Shown: one piece after another, positions 16,892-25,973 of the stretch
How the letters are laid out: each line of letters opens with the position of its first letter
Numbering within the stretch: position 1 is the stretch's first letter
Source of the DNA: Anaerobaca lacustris
Lineage (GTDB): Bacteria > Planctomycetota > Phycisphaerae > Sedimentisphaerales > Anaerobacaceae
NCBI RefSeq assembly: GCF_030012215.1
Contig: NZ_JASCXX010000002.1
Location: 186,001 to 250,000, forward strand
Direction: 5' to 3'
DNA: 64,000 bases
Program-made: the position numbers and the translations under genes
The notes under the pieces: generated by a model
The model's database searches: none
The model's input: the letters and a program-made list of their open reading frames with translations, nothing else
What the model was told of the DNA's origin: nothing

Positions 16892-19800
16892 ATGCGTGGT
16901 CCGAATCGCAGTGGAAAAGTCAACGTCAAGGTGCTCGTTATTCTGCTCCTGGTCGTCGTGGCTCTGGGGGTGTCGCTTGTGGTCGCCCGTCAGGTGCGGC
17001 GGAAGGTCCTGTCGAAGATGGACCTGGAAGCGGGAACGGCCGCCTTCGAGCAAGGCGATGAGACAGCCGCCTACAAGCATTTCCAGGAGTACCTCGGCCG
17101 CAACCCCGACGACATCGAGGTCCTGAAGAAGTACGCGCAGTCGCGGCTGCTCGTGCGGCCGCTCGAGAGCCCGCACGTTTTGCAGGCGATCGGCGCGTAT
17201 CGCCGGGTGATCCAATTGGACGCCGCCGACGAGGAGGCGTATGAGAAGCTGGCGATGATCTACGCGTCGATCGGCAACGCCAGCGAGCTGGCCTATATCG
17301 CCGGCCGCCGGCTGGAACACGCTCCCGACGACGCCAATGCCTCGCTGCGTCTGGCCGAGGCGATGGACCGCATGGACGATGCGAAGGGCGCCCGTGAGGT
17401 GCTCGTTTCGCTGGTCGAGCGGCTGGAGAACGACGCACAGCGGACGGAGCAATACGTGCAGGCGTGCCTGCAGATCAGCGCGATCGAGGAGGCCGAAGAG
17501 GTCGAGGCCAATGCCCTGACGTGGGTCAACAAGGCGCTGGACCGCTCGAACACGAGCGCCCCGGCCCTGGCAGCGCGGGCGAGGCTGTATCGTCTGCGTG
17601 CGTCTGCGTCCGAGGCGGACGCCGTGGCCCATCGCGCGCAGGCGCACCGGGACCTGCTGGCCGCCGAGGAGCAGGGCACCGACGACCCGAAAGTCCGCCT
17701 GAGCCTGGCGAGCGAGTGGATGATGCTGGGCGAGTTCGACCGCGCCGACGCCGGACTCGCGGCCGCCGGCGGCATGCCCGAGGCGGTCATTCGCGAGCAC
17801 TTCCTGTACGCCGACGACTGGGTTCTGGCTCGTGCGCTTGTGGGCGTCGAGCTGGCCATTCGCAAAGGGACGATCGAGGAAGGTCTCGCCGAGGTCGATA
17901 AGGCGCTGGCGGCGCTGGAACGACCGGGGCATCGGTTCCGAATTCTCCCTCTGGCCATACGGCTGTACGTCGCCTCCGGCGGCGAACAAGGCGCGTCGCA
18001 GGCGGCTGCCGGTCTGGTGGAGTACGAAGAGCTTCTCTATGCCCGAACGGACACGGCGTCGTTCCGGGTCGAGTTGGCCTACCTTCGGGCCCTGGTCGCC
18101 CGGGCGCGTGGCGAGATGTACGACGTTATCAATGCCCTCCAGCCGGTGGTGGGGGCCGGCTCGTCCGATCCCGAGCCGTGGCGGTTGCTGGCCGAGGCCT
18201 ATGGCAGGACCGATCAGCCCAGACGGGCGACCGATGCCATCCGGCGGTACCTTCAGGTACGGCCCGGCGATACGGCCATGCTCGCAACGCTGGCCAATGA
18301 GTATTTCCGCATGCAGGACTGGGCCAGGGCCGCTGAAGTGGCCCGGATCGTGGAGGAGCGCAATCCCGACAACATCGATATGAAACTGCTGCGGATGGAG
18401 GCGAACGTCCAGATGGCCACCGCGCAAGGCGAGTCGCCGGACATGTCGCGCCTGCTGGAAATCGAGAAGGAATCATCCGAACTGCGTCGCAGCGGGCAGA
18501 ACGCCAAGCGGGCCGATCTCCGCGTGCTCGCCGCGATGATCGGCGTACACCTCGCCCAGGCCGAGTCCGATCCCGAGACCAAAGCCCGGAAGCTGGCGGA
18601 GGTGGAGGCGGGGCTCAAGCAGGCGGTCGAGCAGTCGGACCAGCCGCTGCGAGCGGAGATGCAACTGGTGCGATTCTACTCTCAGACCCGCCAGAGGGAG
18701 CAGGCCGTCGCGCGGGCCCGTGCAATCTGCAGCCAGCGTCCCGTGCTGGCCGAGCCCTGGATGCTGCTGGCCGGCCTGGAGGCCGACAGTGGCGATACGG
18801 CAGCGGCGCTCCGTACGCTTGCGGAGGCCGGCGAAGCGGTGGCCAGCGATCGGGGCAAACGGTCCATCGCGCTTCGGCGGGCCCTGCTGGAGTTGACGCG
18901 GGGCGACCGCGCCACGGGCATCCGCCTTCTCGGCGAGATGGCGGCGGCCGACCCCGGAGAGATTCGCGCCCGCGCGCTGCTGCTGGACACCCGCGAGGTG
19001 CGTCAGGACCCGGCGCGGACGGAGCAGTTGATCAGTGAATTGGAGCAGGCGGAGGGTCCGGGCGGCCTGATGTGGCGTTTCTGTCGGGCCTCGACGTGGC
19101 TGGCCGGCGACCAGTGGCGGTCGCAGCAGCAGGGGATTGTCGATCTGCTGCAATACTGCATCGATGCCGATCCGCGGTGGGAAGGTCCGCCGCTGCTGCT
19201 GTCGCAGTTGTACGAGAAGCTGGGCGACGTCAAGCGGGCCGAGGACGTCTGCCGACAGGCGTTGACCCGGAACCCGTCCGCGACGGCGATTGCCGACCGG
19301 CTCATGCTGCTATTGGAGCGGCAGAATCGCGTGGCGGACGCCGAGGCGGTGCGCCAGCAGATCGAGGCCGATCCGCGCGTGGCCAGCGGCTGGAACATTC
19401 GCTCGGCACTTCGGACCGGGGATTACTCACAGGCCATCGATGAGCTGCGGCTGCGAATCTCCAACGACGATCGCGACGCCGAGTCGCGCATCCTGCTGGC
19501 GCGACTGCTCTACTGGCAGACGCGCGACACCGATCAGGCCCTGGCGTATCTGGACGAAGCGGAGCAGATCGCGCCGCGTTCGCTGGTGGGCACGAGCGTG
19601 CGTGCGGCGATCCTCCGGGCGGAGGGTCAGCACGATCAGGCCCAGCGATTGTTGAACGAATACGTTGCGGACAGGGACGATTTCACCGCCTACCTGATGC
19701 GGGCGAACTACTACGTCGCACAGGAGCAGTGGGACCAGGCGGAGGCCGACTACAAGACCCTGACAACGCTCGAGGGCGAGGCGAGCAACCGGGCGACCGG

Positions 19801-21460
19801 GTACGTACTGCTGAGCGATTTCTACTCCCGCCGGGACCGGGTCGCCGAGGCGGTCCAGACGCTGGAAGAGAGCCTCGCGGCATATCCCGGCAATCTGTCG
19901 CTGCGGCGGATGCTGATGCACACGCTGTTCCGGCGCGAACAGGACCAGGACAAGGACAGGGCCCTGGCGATGCTGGCGGCCCTGGAAAAGGAGTATCCGG
20001 ATGATCTGGACCTGATCAACGTGCGTATCCGCGAACTCTTGCGGGATGGTGATCCCGAGTCGATCCAGACAGCGATGGGCAAGCTGGAAGAGCTGGTGAA
20101 GCTCCAGCCGACGGCTGTGAAGGCCTACGTCACTCTGATCGATCTGTCGATCCGATCGGGTCAGTATGAGGCGGCGCGCAACTACGCCATTCGCGCGGCC
20201 GGCGCCAATCTGCGTGATCCGGCTTTGCTATCGGCCAGGAGCCGGGCCGAGATGGCCTTGGGCAATACGCAAATGGCGATCGAAGTGGCCCGTCTGGCGC
20301 TTCGCGAGGACCCGAATCATGTGCCCGCTCTGGATATGCTGGTGGAGATCGGACTGACAGAACGGAACGAGGCCCTCCTGTTGGAGGCGGTCGGGGGCGT
20401 ACGTTCGATCCCGGATCGCGATCCCAACAGGGGCGAAGCACTCAACCTGCTTGCCGCAAGGGCCCTGAACAGCCGACATCCGACGCTCCTGCGTGAAACC
20501 GAATCGCTGATCGAGTCCGAATTGGGCCGGGCCCCGTCGAACACATGGCAGTTGTTGCTGACCCAGGCCCAGATCCTGGCCGCTCAGGGGACCCCGGCGA
20601 AGGGAATTCCTGAGGTGCTCGCTTACTGTCAGAGCGAAGAGGGCCGAACGAACGTCGATGCCATTGTGGTGCTGTCGGATTTGTATCGCATGAGCGGCGA
20701 TTTGGATGAGGCGCATGCGTGGATCGAGCGAGCCGAACAAATCGACCCGAGAAGACAGACGGTGGTGCACGCACGCTTCTTGTGGCGAATGGTGCAAAAG
20801 CAATATGACGAGTTGACAGGAATCAGCTCGGCCTACATCGACTGTTCGGATCAGAACCCGAATCTGGTTCTCCGAGCGGCGGCGGTCCTTGGTGCGGCGG
20901 ATTCGGCGGTCCTCAAGAAGGAGGGACTGGCGCTCTTCGAGCACGCTGTGGCCCTCTGGCCGACTCTGCTCGACGCCCGTTTGGGTCTGGCGTCCGCGCT
21001 GTATCAGGTCGGCGAGATGGCCCGAGCCAAGCAAGCCTACCAGGAATTGCTCGAACAGTATCCGAACAACACGCAGGTCCTCAACGACCTGGCGTGGATC
21101 CTTCAGGAGCACGACGGCGACTATAACACGGCGCTGCAACTGGCCAATCGGGGTCTGAACCTCGAACGTGACGACGCCCGCAGGCGGCACCTTCTGGACA
21201 CGAGGGGAACGATTCTTTCGAAGATGCGCGGCCGCTTCCCCGATGCCAAGGCCGACTTCGAAGAACTGCTGAAACTGACGGCGCCTGATACGCCCCAGCG
21301 TGCCAAAGCGCTGCTCAATCTTGCACGGATCTGCGCCAGGCTGGGAGACCTTGCCGAGACCAAGCGGCATGTTGACGCTGCGATGGAGATCGATCGGGCC
21401 AAGACCGTGTTCACCCCTGAAGAGCGAGCTGAAGCCAAGGGCCTCCTTGAGGGACGTTGA
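16892..21460 (+). CDS. Giant membrane-anchored TPR protein
   Basis: 1,522 residues with one N-terminal membrane segment (about 10-33) and then almost continuous tetratricopeptide-type helix pairs (for example PDDANASLRLAEAM, PGDTAMLATLANEYF, PNNTQVLNDLAWIL) to the end. The protein is expected to sit in the periplasm or on the cytoplasmic membrane as a scaffold. Large TPR proteins (PrsT type) accompany exosortase/EPS systems, and this one follows the exosortase locus directly, so a scaffold role in EPS assembly or sorting is an inference. There is no lipobox, unlike PrsT. It lies alone after the terminator and is convergent with the GH16 gene. Confidence 0.85.
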   Translation: MRGPNRSGKVNVKVLVILLLVVVALGVSLVVARQVRRKVLSKMDLEAGTAAFEQGDETAAYKHFQEYLGRNPDDIEVLKKYAQSRLLVRPLESPHVLQAIGAYRRVIQLDAADEEAYEKLAMIYASIGNASELAYIAGRRLEHAPDDANASLRLAEAMDRMDDAKGAREVLVSLVERLENDAQRTEQYVQACLQISAIEEAEEVEANALTWVNKALDRSNTSAPALAARARLYRLRASASEADAVAHRAQAHRDLLAAEEQGTDDPKVRLSLASEWMMLGEFDRADAGLAAAGGMPEAVIREHFLYADDWVLARALVGVELAIRKGTIEEGLAEVDKALAALERPGHRFRILPLAIRLYVASGGEQGASQAAAGLVEYEELLYARTDTASFRVELAYLRALVARARGEMYDVINALQPVVGAGSSDPEPWRLLAEAYGRTDQPRRATDAIRRYLQVRPGDTAMLATLANEYFRMQDWARAAEVARIVEERNPDNIDMKLLRMEANVQMATAQGESPDMSRLLEIEKESSELRRSGQNAKRADLRVLAAMIGVHLAQAESDPETKARKLAEVEAGLKQAVEQSDQPLRAEMQLVRFYSQTRQREQAVARARAICSQRPVLAEPWMLLAGLEADSGDTAAALRTLAEAGEAVASDRGKRSIALRRALLELTRGDRATGIRLLGEMAAADPGEIRARALLLDTREVRQDPARTEQLISELEQAEGPGGLMWRFCRASTWLAGDQWRSQQQGIVDLLQYCIDADPRWEGPPLLLSQLYEKLGDVKRAEDVCRQALTRNPSATAIADRLMLLLERQNRVADAEAVRQQIEADPRVASGWNIRSALRTGDYSQAIDELRLRISNDDRDAESRILLARLLYWQTRDTDQALAYLDEAEQIAPRSLVGTSVRAAILRAEGQHDQAQRLLNEYVADRDDFTAYLMRANYYVAQEQWDQAEADYKTLTTLEGEASNRATGYVLLSDFYSRRDRVAEAVQTLEESLAAYPGNLSLRRMLMHTLFRREQDQDKDRALAMLAALEKEYPDDLDLINVRIRELLRDGDPESIQTAMGKLEELVKLQPTAVKAYVTLIDLSIRSGQYEAARNYAIRAAGANLRDPALLSARSRAEMALGNTQMAIEVARLALREDPNHVPALDMLVEIGLTERNEALLLEAVGGVRSIPDRDPNRGEALNLLAARALNSRHPTLLRETESLIESELGRAPSNTWQLLLTQAQILAAQGTPAKGIPEVLAYCQSEEGRTNVDAIVVLSDLYRMSGDLDEAHAWIERAEQIDPRRQTVVHARFLWRMVQKQYDELTGISSAYIDCSDQNPNLVLRAAAVLGAADSAVLKKEGLALFEHAVALWPTLLDARLGLASALYQVGEMARAKQAYQELLEQYPNNTQVLNDLAWILQEHDGDYNTALQLANRGLNLERDDARRRHLLDTRGTILSKMRGRFPDAKADFEELLKLTAPDTPQRAKALLNLARICARLGDLAETKRHVDAAMEIDRAKTVFTPEERAEAKGLLEGR

Positions 21461-21501
21461 TCCGGAGTCAGCGGCTTGCGACAGCAGGCCAAGCGGCGCG
21501 G

Positions 21502-22344
21502 TCAGGGCTTCCGGTAGACGCGGACGTAGTCGATTTCGAAGCGGGCGGGGAATTCGGTCGCTGAGGGATCTCCGCCGTTGGTGCCGCCGATGGCGAGGTT
21601 GAGCAGGATGTAGTGCGGCTCGTGGAACGGATTGGCCCTGTCCGGCGTGCGGTTGATCGTCTTGCTCAGCTCGATGGTGTTCAGCAGTTCGCCATCGATG
21701 TAGAGCTTGATGTTGTCCCTGTCCCAGTCCATCCGCCAGACGTGGAACTTGGACGACCACTCGTCGGGATCGCCGAAGTCCGTGATGGGTTTCTTCAGAT
21801 CGTCCCAGATCGCCACCCACCTGCGCTCGCTGGCCCAGCAGGCATTGGCCAGCAGCATGCCTCGATAGTACTCCATGATGTCGATCTCGCCGCAGCCGGG
21901 CCAGGGCCGTGCCGAGCCGAGCGTCCAGAAGGCGGGCCACAGGCCGGCGTGTGTGTCGATGCGTCCGCGCATCTCGAAGCGGCCGAAGGTCCAGTTGTGC
22001 AGTCCGGCGGTCTTAAGGCAGGCGGACGTATACTCGGCGTAGGGCCGGCTGCGCCGCCAGTTGGTGCCGTCGGGGTCATAATTCGGGTTGGGCAATCGCT
22101 CGCGTCGCGCCTCGATGACGAGCAGGCCGTTCTCGCAGCGGGCGTTGTCCGGCTGATACCACTGCAGCTCCTCGTTCCGAACGAAACCGTGCTCGTAAAC
22201 CCAGTGGTTCGGATCGGGCCACCCGTCCTTGTTGAATTCATCCGCCCAGACGAGCTTGTAGCCATCCGTTTCCTCGGCGGCAGACATGTGCGTCAGAGGA
22301 GCAGCCGATACCAGGATCGCGATTGTGCAGAATGCCGTTTTCAT
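21502..22344 (-). CDS. Secreted GH16-family beta-glucanase-like enzyme
   Basis: 280 residues with a signal peptide (about 1-22). The GH16 catalytic signature E-I-D-I-x-E is present as EIDIMEY, with nucleophile Glu153 and acid/base Glu158, flanked by the usual WPAFW and aromatic cleft residues (RMDWDRDNIKLYIDG). Length fits a single catalytic domain without carbohydrate-binding modules. Substrate (laminarin, carrageenan, agarose or porphyran type) cannot be assigned by eye. It is the last gene of a leftward group with a GH127 gene 23 bp upstream. Confidence 0.92.
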   Translation of the reverse strand: MKTAFCTIAILVSAAPLTHMSAAEETDGYKLVWADEFNKDGWPDPNHWVYEHGFVRNEELQWYQPDNARCENGLLVIEARRERLPNPNYDPDGTNWRRSRPYAEYTSACLKTAGLHNWTFGRFEMRGRIDTHAGLWPAFWTLGSARPWPGCGEIDIMEYYRGMLLANACWASERRWVAIWDDLKKPITDFGDPDEWSSKFHVWRMDWDRDNIKLYIDGELLNTIELSKTINRTPDRANPFHEPHYILLNLAIGGTNGGDPSATEFPARFEIDYVRVYRKP

Positions 22345-22367
22345 ACTTGTCCTTGTTTCACAGCGGG

Positions 22368-24185
22368 TTAAAACGGGATTTTACAGCCGGCCAGCTCATC
22401 TTCGACCGGGCCGTCGGCGTCAGGGTTGGGGACCAGAAAGTACGTCCATTCGGCTCCCGAATCGGCGTATTCGGTCAGCGTCAGCTTCAGCGGCGCGGGC
22501 CCGGCGGCATTGTAGTCCTCCGGCTTCCAGAACGACGCCTGACAGGTCAGTCCATCGGGACGAATCGTCCGGTCTGCGTCGCCGGCTCGCAGCGACGAGA
22601 CGTCCAGACGCAGCAGTTCCATGGTCTGCGGATCGAGGCCGTCCTGCTTCTGCGGGTTCAGACAGAACAGCAGGGGGCCCCGCATCACCGCCACGCGTCC
22701 TTCCTGGGCCTTTCGCCCTCGGATCGCCCGCCAGGGCATGGGCATGTGCAGCCGGACCACGTCGCTGGCCCGCCAGGTGCGAGCGAGGGCGAAGAACGCG
22801 CCGCCGGCGGCGGTCATCTCCACAGTGTCACCGTTGACTGCGATCCGGGCGCTGTCGCACCATCGCGGGATTCGTAAGAAGAGCGGGAAGCGGGTGGGCT
22901 TCGAGGGTGTGAGCCGGATCGTTACATCGCCTGAATTAGGGTAGTCCGTCTCCTGATGGACGTCGACCGTCACGCCGTCGGCAAACTTGGCCGTAGCGGC
23001 GGACTGCGCGTAGAGGTTGATCGCCAGGCCGTCGTCACGCCGGTAGCAGATCATCTGGGGCAGCTCAGCGACGATCCGCCGGTAATTGCATGGACAGCAA
23101 TACGTATCGCCCTGGAAGTATTCGCGTTTGCCCTCGAACGGTGCGTAATAGCGCAGGCGACGGCCGTCGGGGGACTGTGCCGCGAACAGGCCGTTGTAGA
23201 TCGCCCGCTCGATGATGTCGCCGTAGAGCGAATCGCCGTTGTGACGCAGCAGGGCATCGAGCCAGCGGATCAGGTAGGCGGTCGCGCACGTCTCGCCGAG
23301 TTTGTAGAAGCCCTGCTGGTTGCTGTGCCAGCATTCATGATATCCGCAGAGCCCCGGCGCCAGCAGGCCGTCCTTTCGCAAGAGGAAGTCGAGCGTCGTT
23401 CGCGATTGGTTCAAGAGTCGGGCCTCGGGTTGGATCTCGTTCAGTCGCAGTTGCGCCAGGCAGTGCGCCATATGATAGTAGGCATGCCCTTCGAGATTGC
23501 CCCAGCGGCCCTGGATCAGCGGCGTGTTCCACGCGGCCAGCTTGCGGTGCTGCACGACGAAATCCACGTATCGTTCGTCACCGGTCCGGCCGTGGAGAGC
23601 GAGCATCGCCTCGGCCAGTCCCGTCGTGGCCACATAGGTCGAGACCCAGCCCTCCGTCTTGCGGTCGGGGTCCATGGACCAGTGGGTGATGATATAGTCG
23701 GCGAGTCTTCTGGCCGCGTCGAGCGACGGCTTTTCGTCGAAATAGGCGTGGTCGGCGGTCAGCCCCATGACCAGATAGCCCATCTCGTGGATGTCCCAGA
23801 GGTGCCACATTCGCCTCTCGGGCACGCAGATGCCGATGTAGCCGTCGGCCTTCTGTGTGGCGATCGTCTCGCGGACGACGTGCTGCTTGAGGGCAAGCAC
23901 CTTCGGATCTTTGCTGTAGGCGGCGAAGCGGACGAGGCTGTCGATGAACTTGCCCAGGCCGATGTAGCCACCCTGGCTGCTCCGTCGTCGGAAGGGCTCA
24001 ATGAAGTCTCTGTCGGCATCGATGGCCAGCACGTTGTTGGCGATCGTAATATCGATCCGCCGACCGATCTCGCCGCCCACTCTGACGTCACCGATGTCAA
24101 GAGGCGCCATACGTGTCGCCCAAGCGCACGATGCCCCTGCCAGAGCGAGACACAAGATGAGCGAATTCTGTTTCGTCACGGTCAT
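22368..24185 (-). CDS. GH127-type (DUF1680) beta-L-arabinofuranosidase-like protein
   Basis: 605 residues with a signal peptide ending near CAWA (about residue 23). The (alpha/alpha)6 barrel is followed by beta-sandwich domains (FPLFLRIPRWCDSARIAVNG). The zinc-thiolate centre known from GH127 is recognisable: Glu298-x-Cys300 (LGETC) and Cys363-Cys364 (TYCCPCN). This predicts removal of beta-L-arabinofuranose or a related pentose from plant or algal glycans in the periplasm. Neighbouring GH16 and sugar-isomerase-like genes on the same strand suggest a small glycan-utilisation operon. Confidence 0.9.
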   Translation of the reverse strand: MTVTKQNSLILCLALAGASCAWATRMAPLDIGDVRVGGEIGRRIDITIANNVLAIDADRDFIEPFRRRSSQGGYIGLGKFIDSLVRFAAYSKDPKVLALKQHVVRETIATQKADGYIGICVPERRMWHLWDIHEMGYLVMGLTADHAYFDEKPSLDAARRLADYIITHWSMDPDRKTEGWVSTYVATTGLAEAMLALHGRTGDERYVDFVVQHRKLAAWNTPLIQGRWGNLEGHAYYHMAHCLAQLRLNEIQPEARLLNQSRTTLDFLLRKDGLLAPGLCGYHECWHSNQQGFYKLGETCATAYLIRWLDALLRHNGDSLYGDIIERAIYNGLFAAQSPDGRRLRYYAPFEGKREYFQGDTYCCPCNYRRIVAELPQMICYRRDDGLAINLYAQSAATAKFADGVTVDVHQETDYPNSGDVTIRLTPSKPTRFPLFLRIPRWCDSARIAVNGDTVEMTAAGGAFFALARTWRASDVVRLHMPMPWRAIRGRKAQEGRVAVMRGPLLFCLNPQKQDGLDPQTMELLRLDVSSLRAGDADRTIRPDGLTCQASFWKPEDYNAAGPAPLKLTLTEYADSGAEWTYFLVPNPDADGPVEDELAGCKIPF

Positions 24186-24221
24186 ACCTCCTGGATCGGC
24201 AACGGGATGCGGCCGATGTCC

Positions 24222-25757
24222 CTACGCGGTGGACAAATCCGTCCAATCGATGCCGATCTTCCGTGCGGCGTAGCCCAGCTCTTTGAGATGGTCGCCGTAG
24301 GCCATCATCCAGTGCGAGTCGCGGACCTCGCTGCACAGCTTTTTCCAGTCGCCCTGAATCTCGACGTCCTGCTGCGACCGGCAGACCTCGTAGAACGGGT
24401 TGCTCTTGACCACGCCGGTGAAGCCGATCCATCGGCGGGTGCTGTATTCCGGATCGACGAACGTCACCTGTCGGCCCACGGGGATCTCAACCTTCGGCGC
24501 TGCGCCGTATTCCGATTCGTAGTGCGTCATGATCCTGACTGGTTCGTAGTGCACGCCGTCGAGGCGGCGGGGGGCGCTGCAATGGGCTGCCGTTACGATC
24601 CGGTCGTGGGGGAAGGTCGAATTGTGCATGAAGACGGGCTTGCCCGTGATGTAGTGCAGCAGGATGCCCGCCGGGATGATGACGAAGTCCGACTCGCAGA
24701 ACGCGATCAGGCCCTCATCGTTCAGGAGGCCCAGCGTCAGGCACGGCGTCGTCCTGGCGATGGGCAGGATCGTGGTCATGCACTCGCGAATGGTGAAGGC
24801 CGGCGCCTCGTGCTCGCGCATCAGGTCCTTGAACAAACCGTGAAGCAGAAAGGCGTTCGTTACGAACTCCTTGTCCGTCATCAGGGTCGTATCGGGAAGC
24901 GCCAGATACGTCTCCGCCATGCGCTGCGCCATCCGGAGGCGGTCCTTGTCTCTCAGGGCGACCTCGATCCGTCCGGAGACCTCGTCGTACGGAACGTCGA
25001 TGATATTCAGCCTGTAGCGGTCGCGGGCCACCTGCGGTGCATCGGGGGCGTACTTGCCCCATGGGCCGCCCAGCGCCACGATGCGGGCGCCGACGAAGTT
25101 CTTGATTCCATAGAGGGCCCGCAGCCGCCACAGCAGTTTGCCGCAATCGTCCACAACGACGTCATCGACGTGGACGGGACCGTGATCGAGACAGGAGTTC
25201 TGGAGGAACTGCGCGCTGCCGCTGGCCAGGTACCGCGTGCTGAGCGCCTCGTACCAGTAGTATGAGGGCCCCGAGCGGTGACGGACGAAGACCAGCGTGT
25301 CGCGGTCCTTTCGCTGTGCGAAGCAGGCCTTGAGAGTCTCGCCGGATCCCGTGGCGGGGTAGACGATCACGCAGTCGTAATCGTTCTGATGAACTCGGGC
25401 GGCCTCTTCGGGCGAACGGGCCTTCACGACAGGAAGCATCTCCACCGGGAAACCGGCCTGGGTCGCCAGCGTTCGCAACTCCTCGGTGATTCGGCCGCAT
25501 TCGCTCTCCGCCGCCTGGTCGTCCTGCACGCCACCCCAGGACTTCCACGAGGTGGCCTCTCGCCTCTGGGCGACACGGTACATCAGGACCGGCTGGACCC
25601 TCAGGGCCTTGCCCGTGACCACCATCGGCGCGGTGGGGTCCCACGACTCCTGCTGGGTCGCATCTGCTGCAGCCGGCCTCAGGCCAAGAACACTTCCAGC
25701 AACCCCCGCAGCCGACAGACCTATGAATTCTCTGCGATTTATCTCATCTGAAGCCAT
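24222..25757 (-). CDS. Tat-exported sugar-isomerase-like (FucI/AraA fold) protein
   Basis: 511 residues starting at MASDEINRREF; the open frame extends far upstream but without coding character. The N-terminus has a twin-arginine signal (RREFIGLSAAGVAGSVLGL). The body resembles the N-terminal and C-terminal domains of the L-fucose/L-arabinose isomerase superfamily: YDCVIVYPATGSGETLKAC, then FAQRKDRDTLVFVRH and PCLTLGLLNDEGLIAFCESD. Exported members are common in Planctomycetota and their substrate is unknown; I cannot confirm metal ligands. A GGGAG lies upstream of the ATG. It is the first gene of the leftward glycan operon. Confidence 0.7.
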   Translation of the reverse strand: MASDEINRREFIGLSAAGVAGSVLGLRPAAADATQQESWDPTAPMVVTGKALRVQPVLMYRVAQRREATSWKSWGGVQDDQAAESECGRITEELRTLATQAGFPVEMLPVVKARSPEEAARVHQNDYDCVIVYPATGSGETLKACFAQRKDRDTLVFVRHRSGPSYYWYEALSTRYLASGSAQFLQNSCLDHGPVHVDDVVVDDCGKLLWRLRALYGIKNFVGARIVALGGPWGKYAPDAPQVARDRYRLNIIDVPYDEVSGRIEVALRDKDRLRMAQRMAETYLALPDTTLMTDKEFVTNAFLLHGLFKDLMREHEAPAFTIRECMTTILPIARTTPCLTLGLLNDEGLIAFCESDFVIIPAGILLHYITGKPVFMHNSTFPHDRIVTAAHCSAPRRLDGVHYEPVRIMTHYESEYGAAPKVEIPVGRQVTFVDPEYSTRRWIGFTGVVKSNPFYEVCRSQQDVEIQGDWKKLCSEVRDSHWMMAYGDHLKELGYAARKIGIDWTDLSTA

Positions 25758-25899
25758 GCTTGTCTCCCGCATTCGATAGAGCGTACCGGTGGACCTGTCG
25801 CTGTGTAGGATACCGTCAACGGACCGACCTATCAACACGCAAGCCCACCGCTTATCGCAGAGCCGCCAACCGCACGAGATTTGTCGGCAGGGTTCGGTC

Positions 25900-25929
25900 T
25901 TGACATGCCCGGCTCCAAACGGGTATAAA
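25900..25929 (+). promoter_or_regulatory. Sigma-70-type promoter for the PD40/LamG protein gene
   Basis: A perfect -35 TTGACA (25900-25905), an 18-bp spacer and TATAAA (25924-25929), giving a leader of about 37 nt before the ATG at 25974, which is preceded by AGGAGG. Confidence 0.75.
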
Positions 25930-25973
25930 GGAGGTGCGTTGGCTTTCGGAGAGCAAGAGAAGGAGGGTGTACG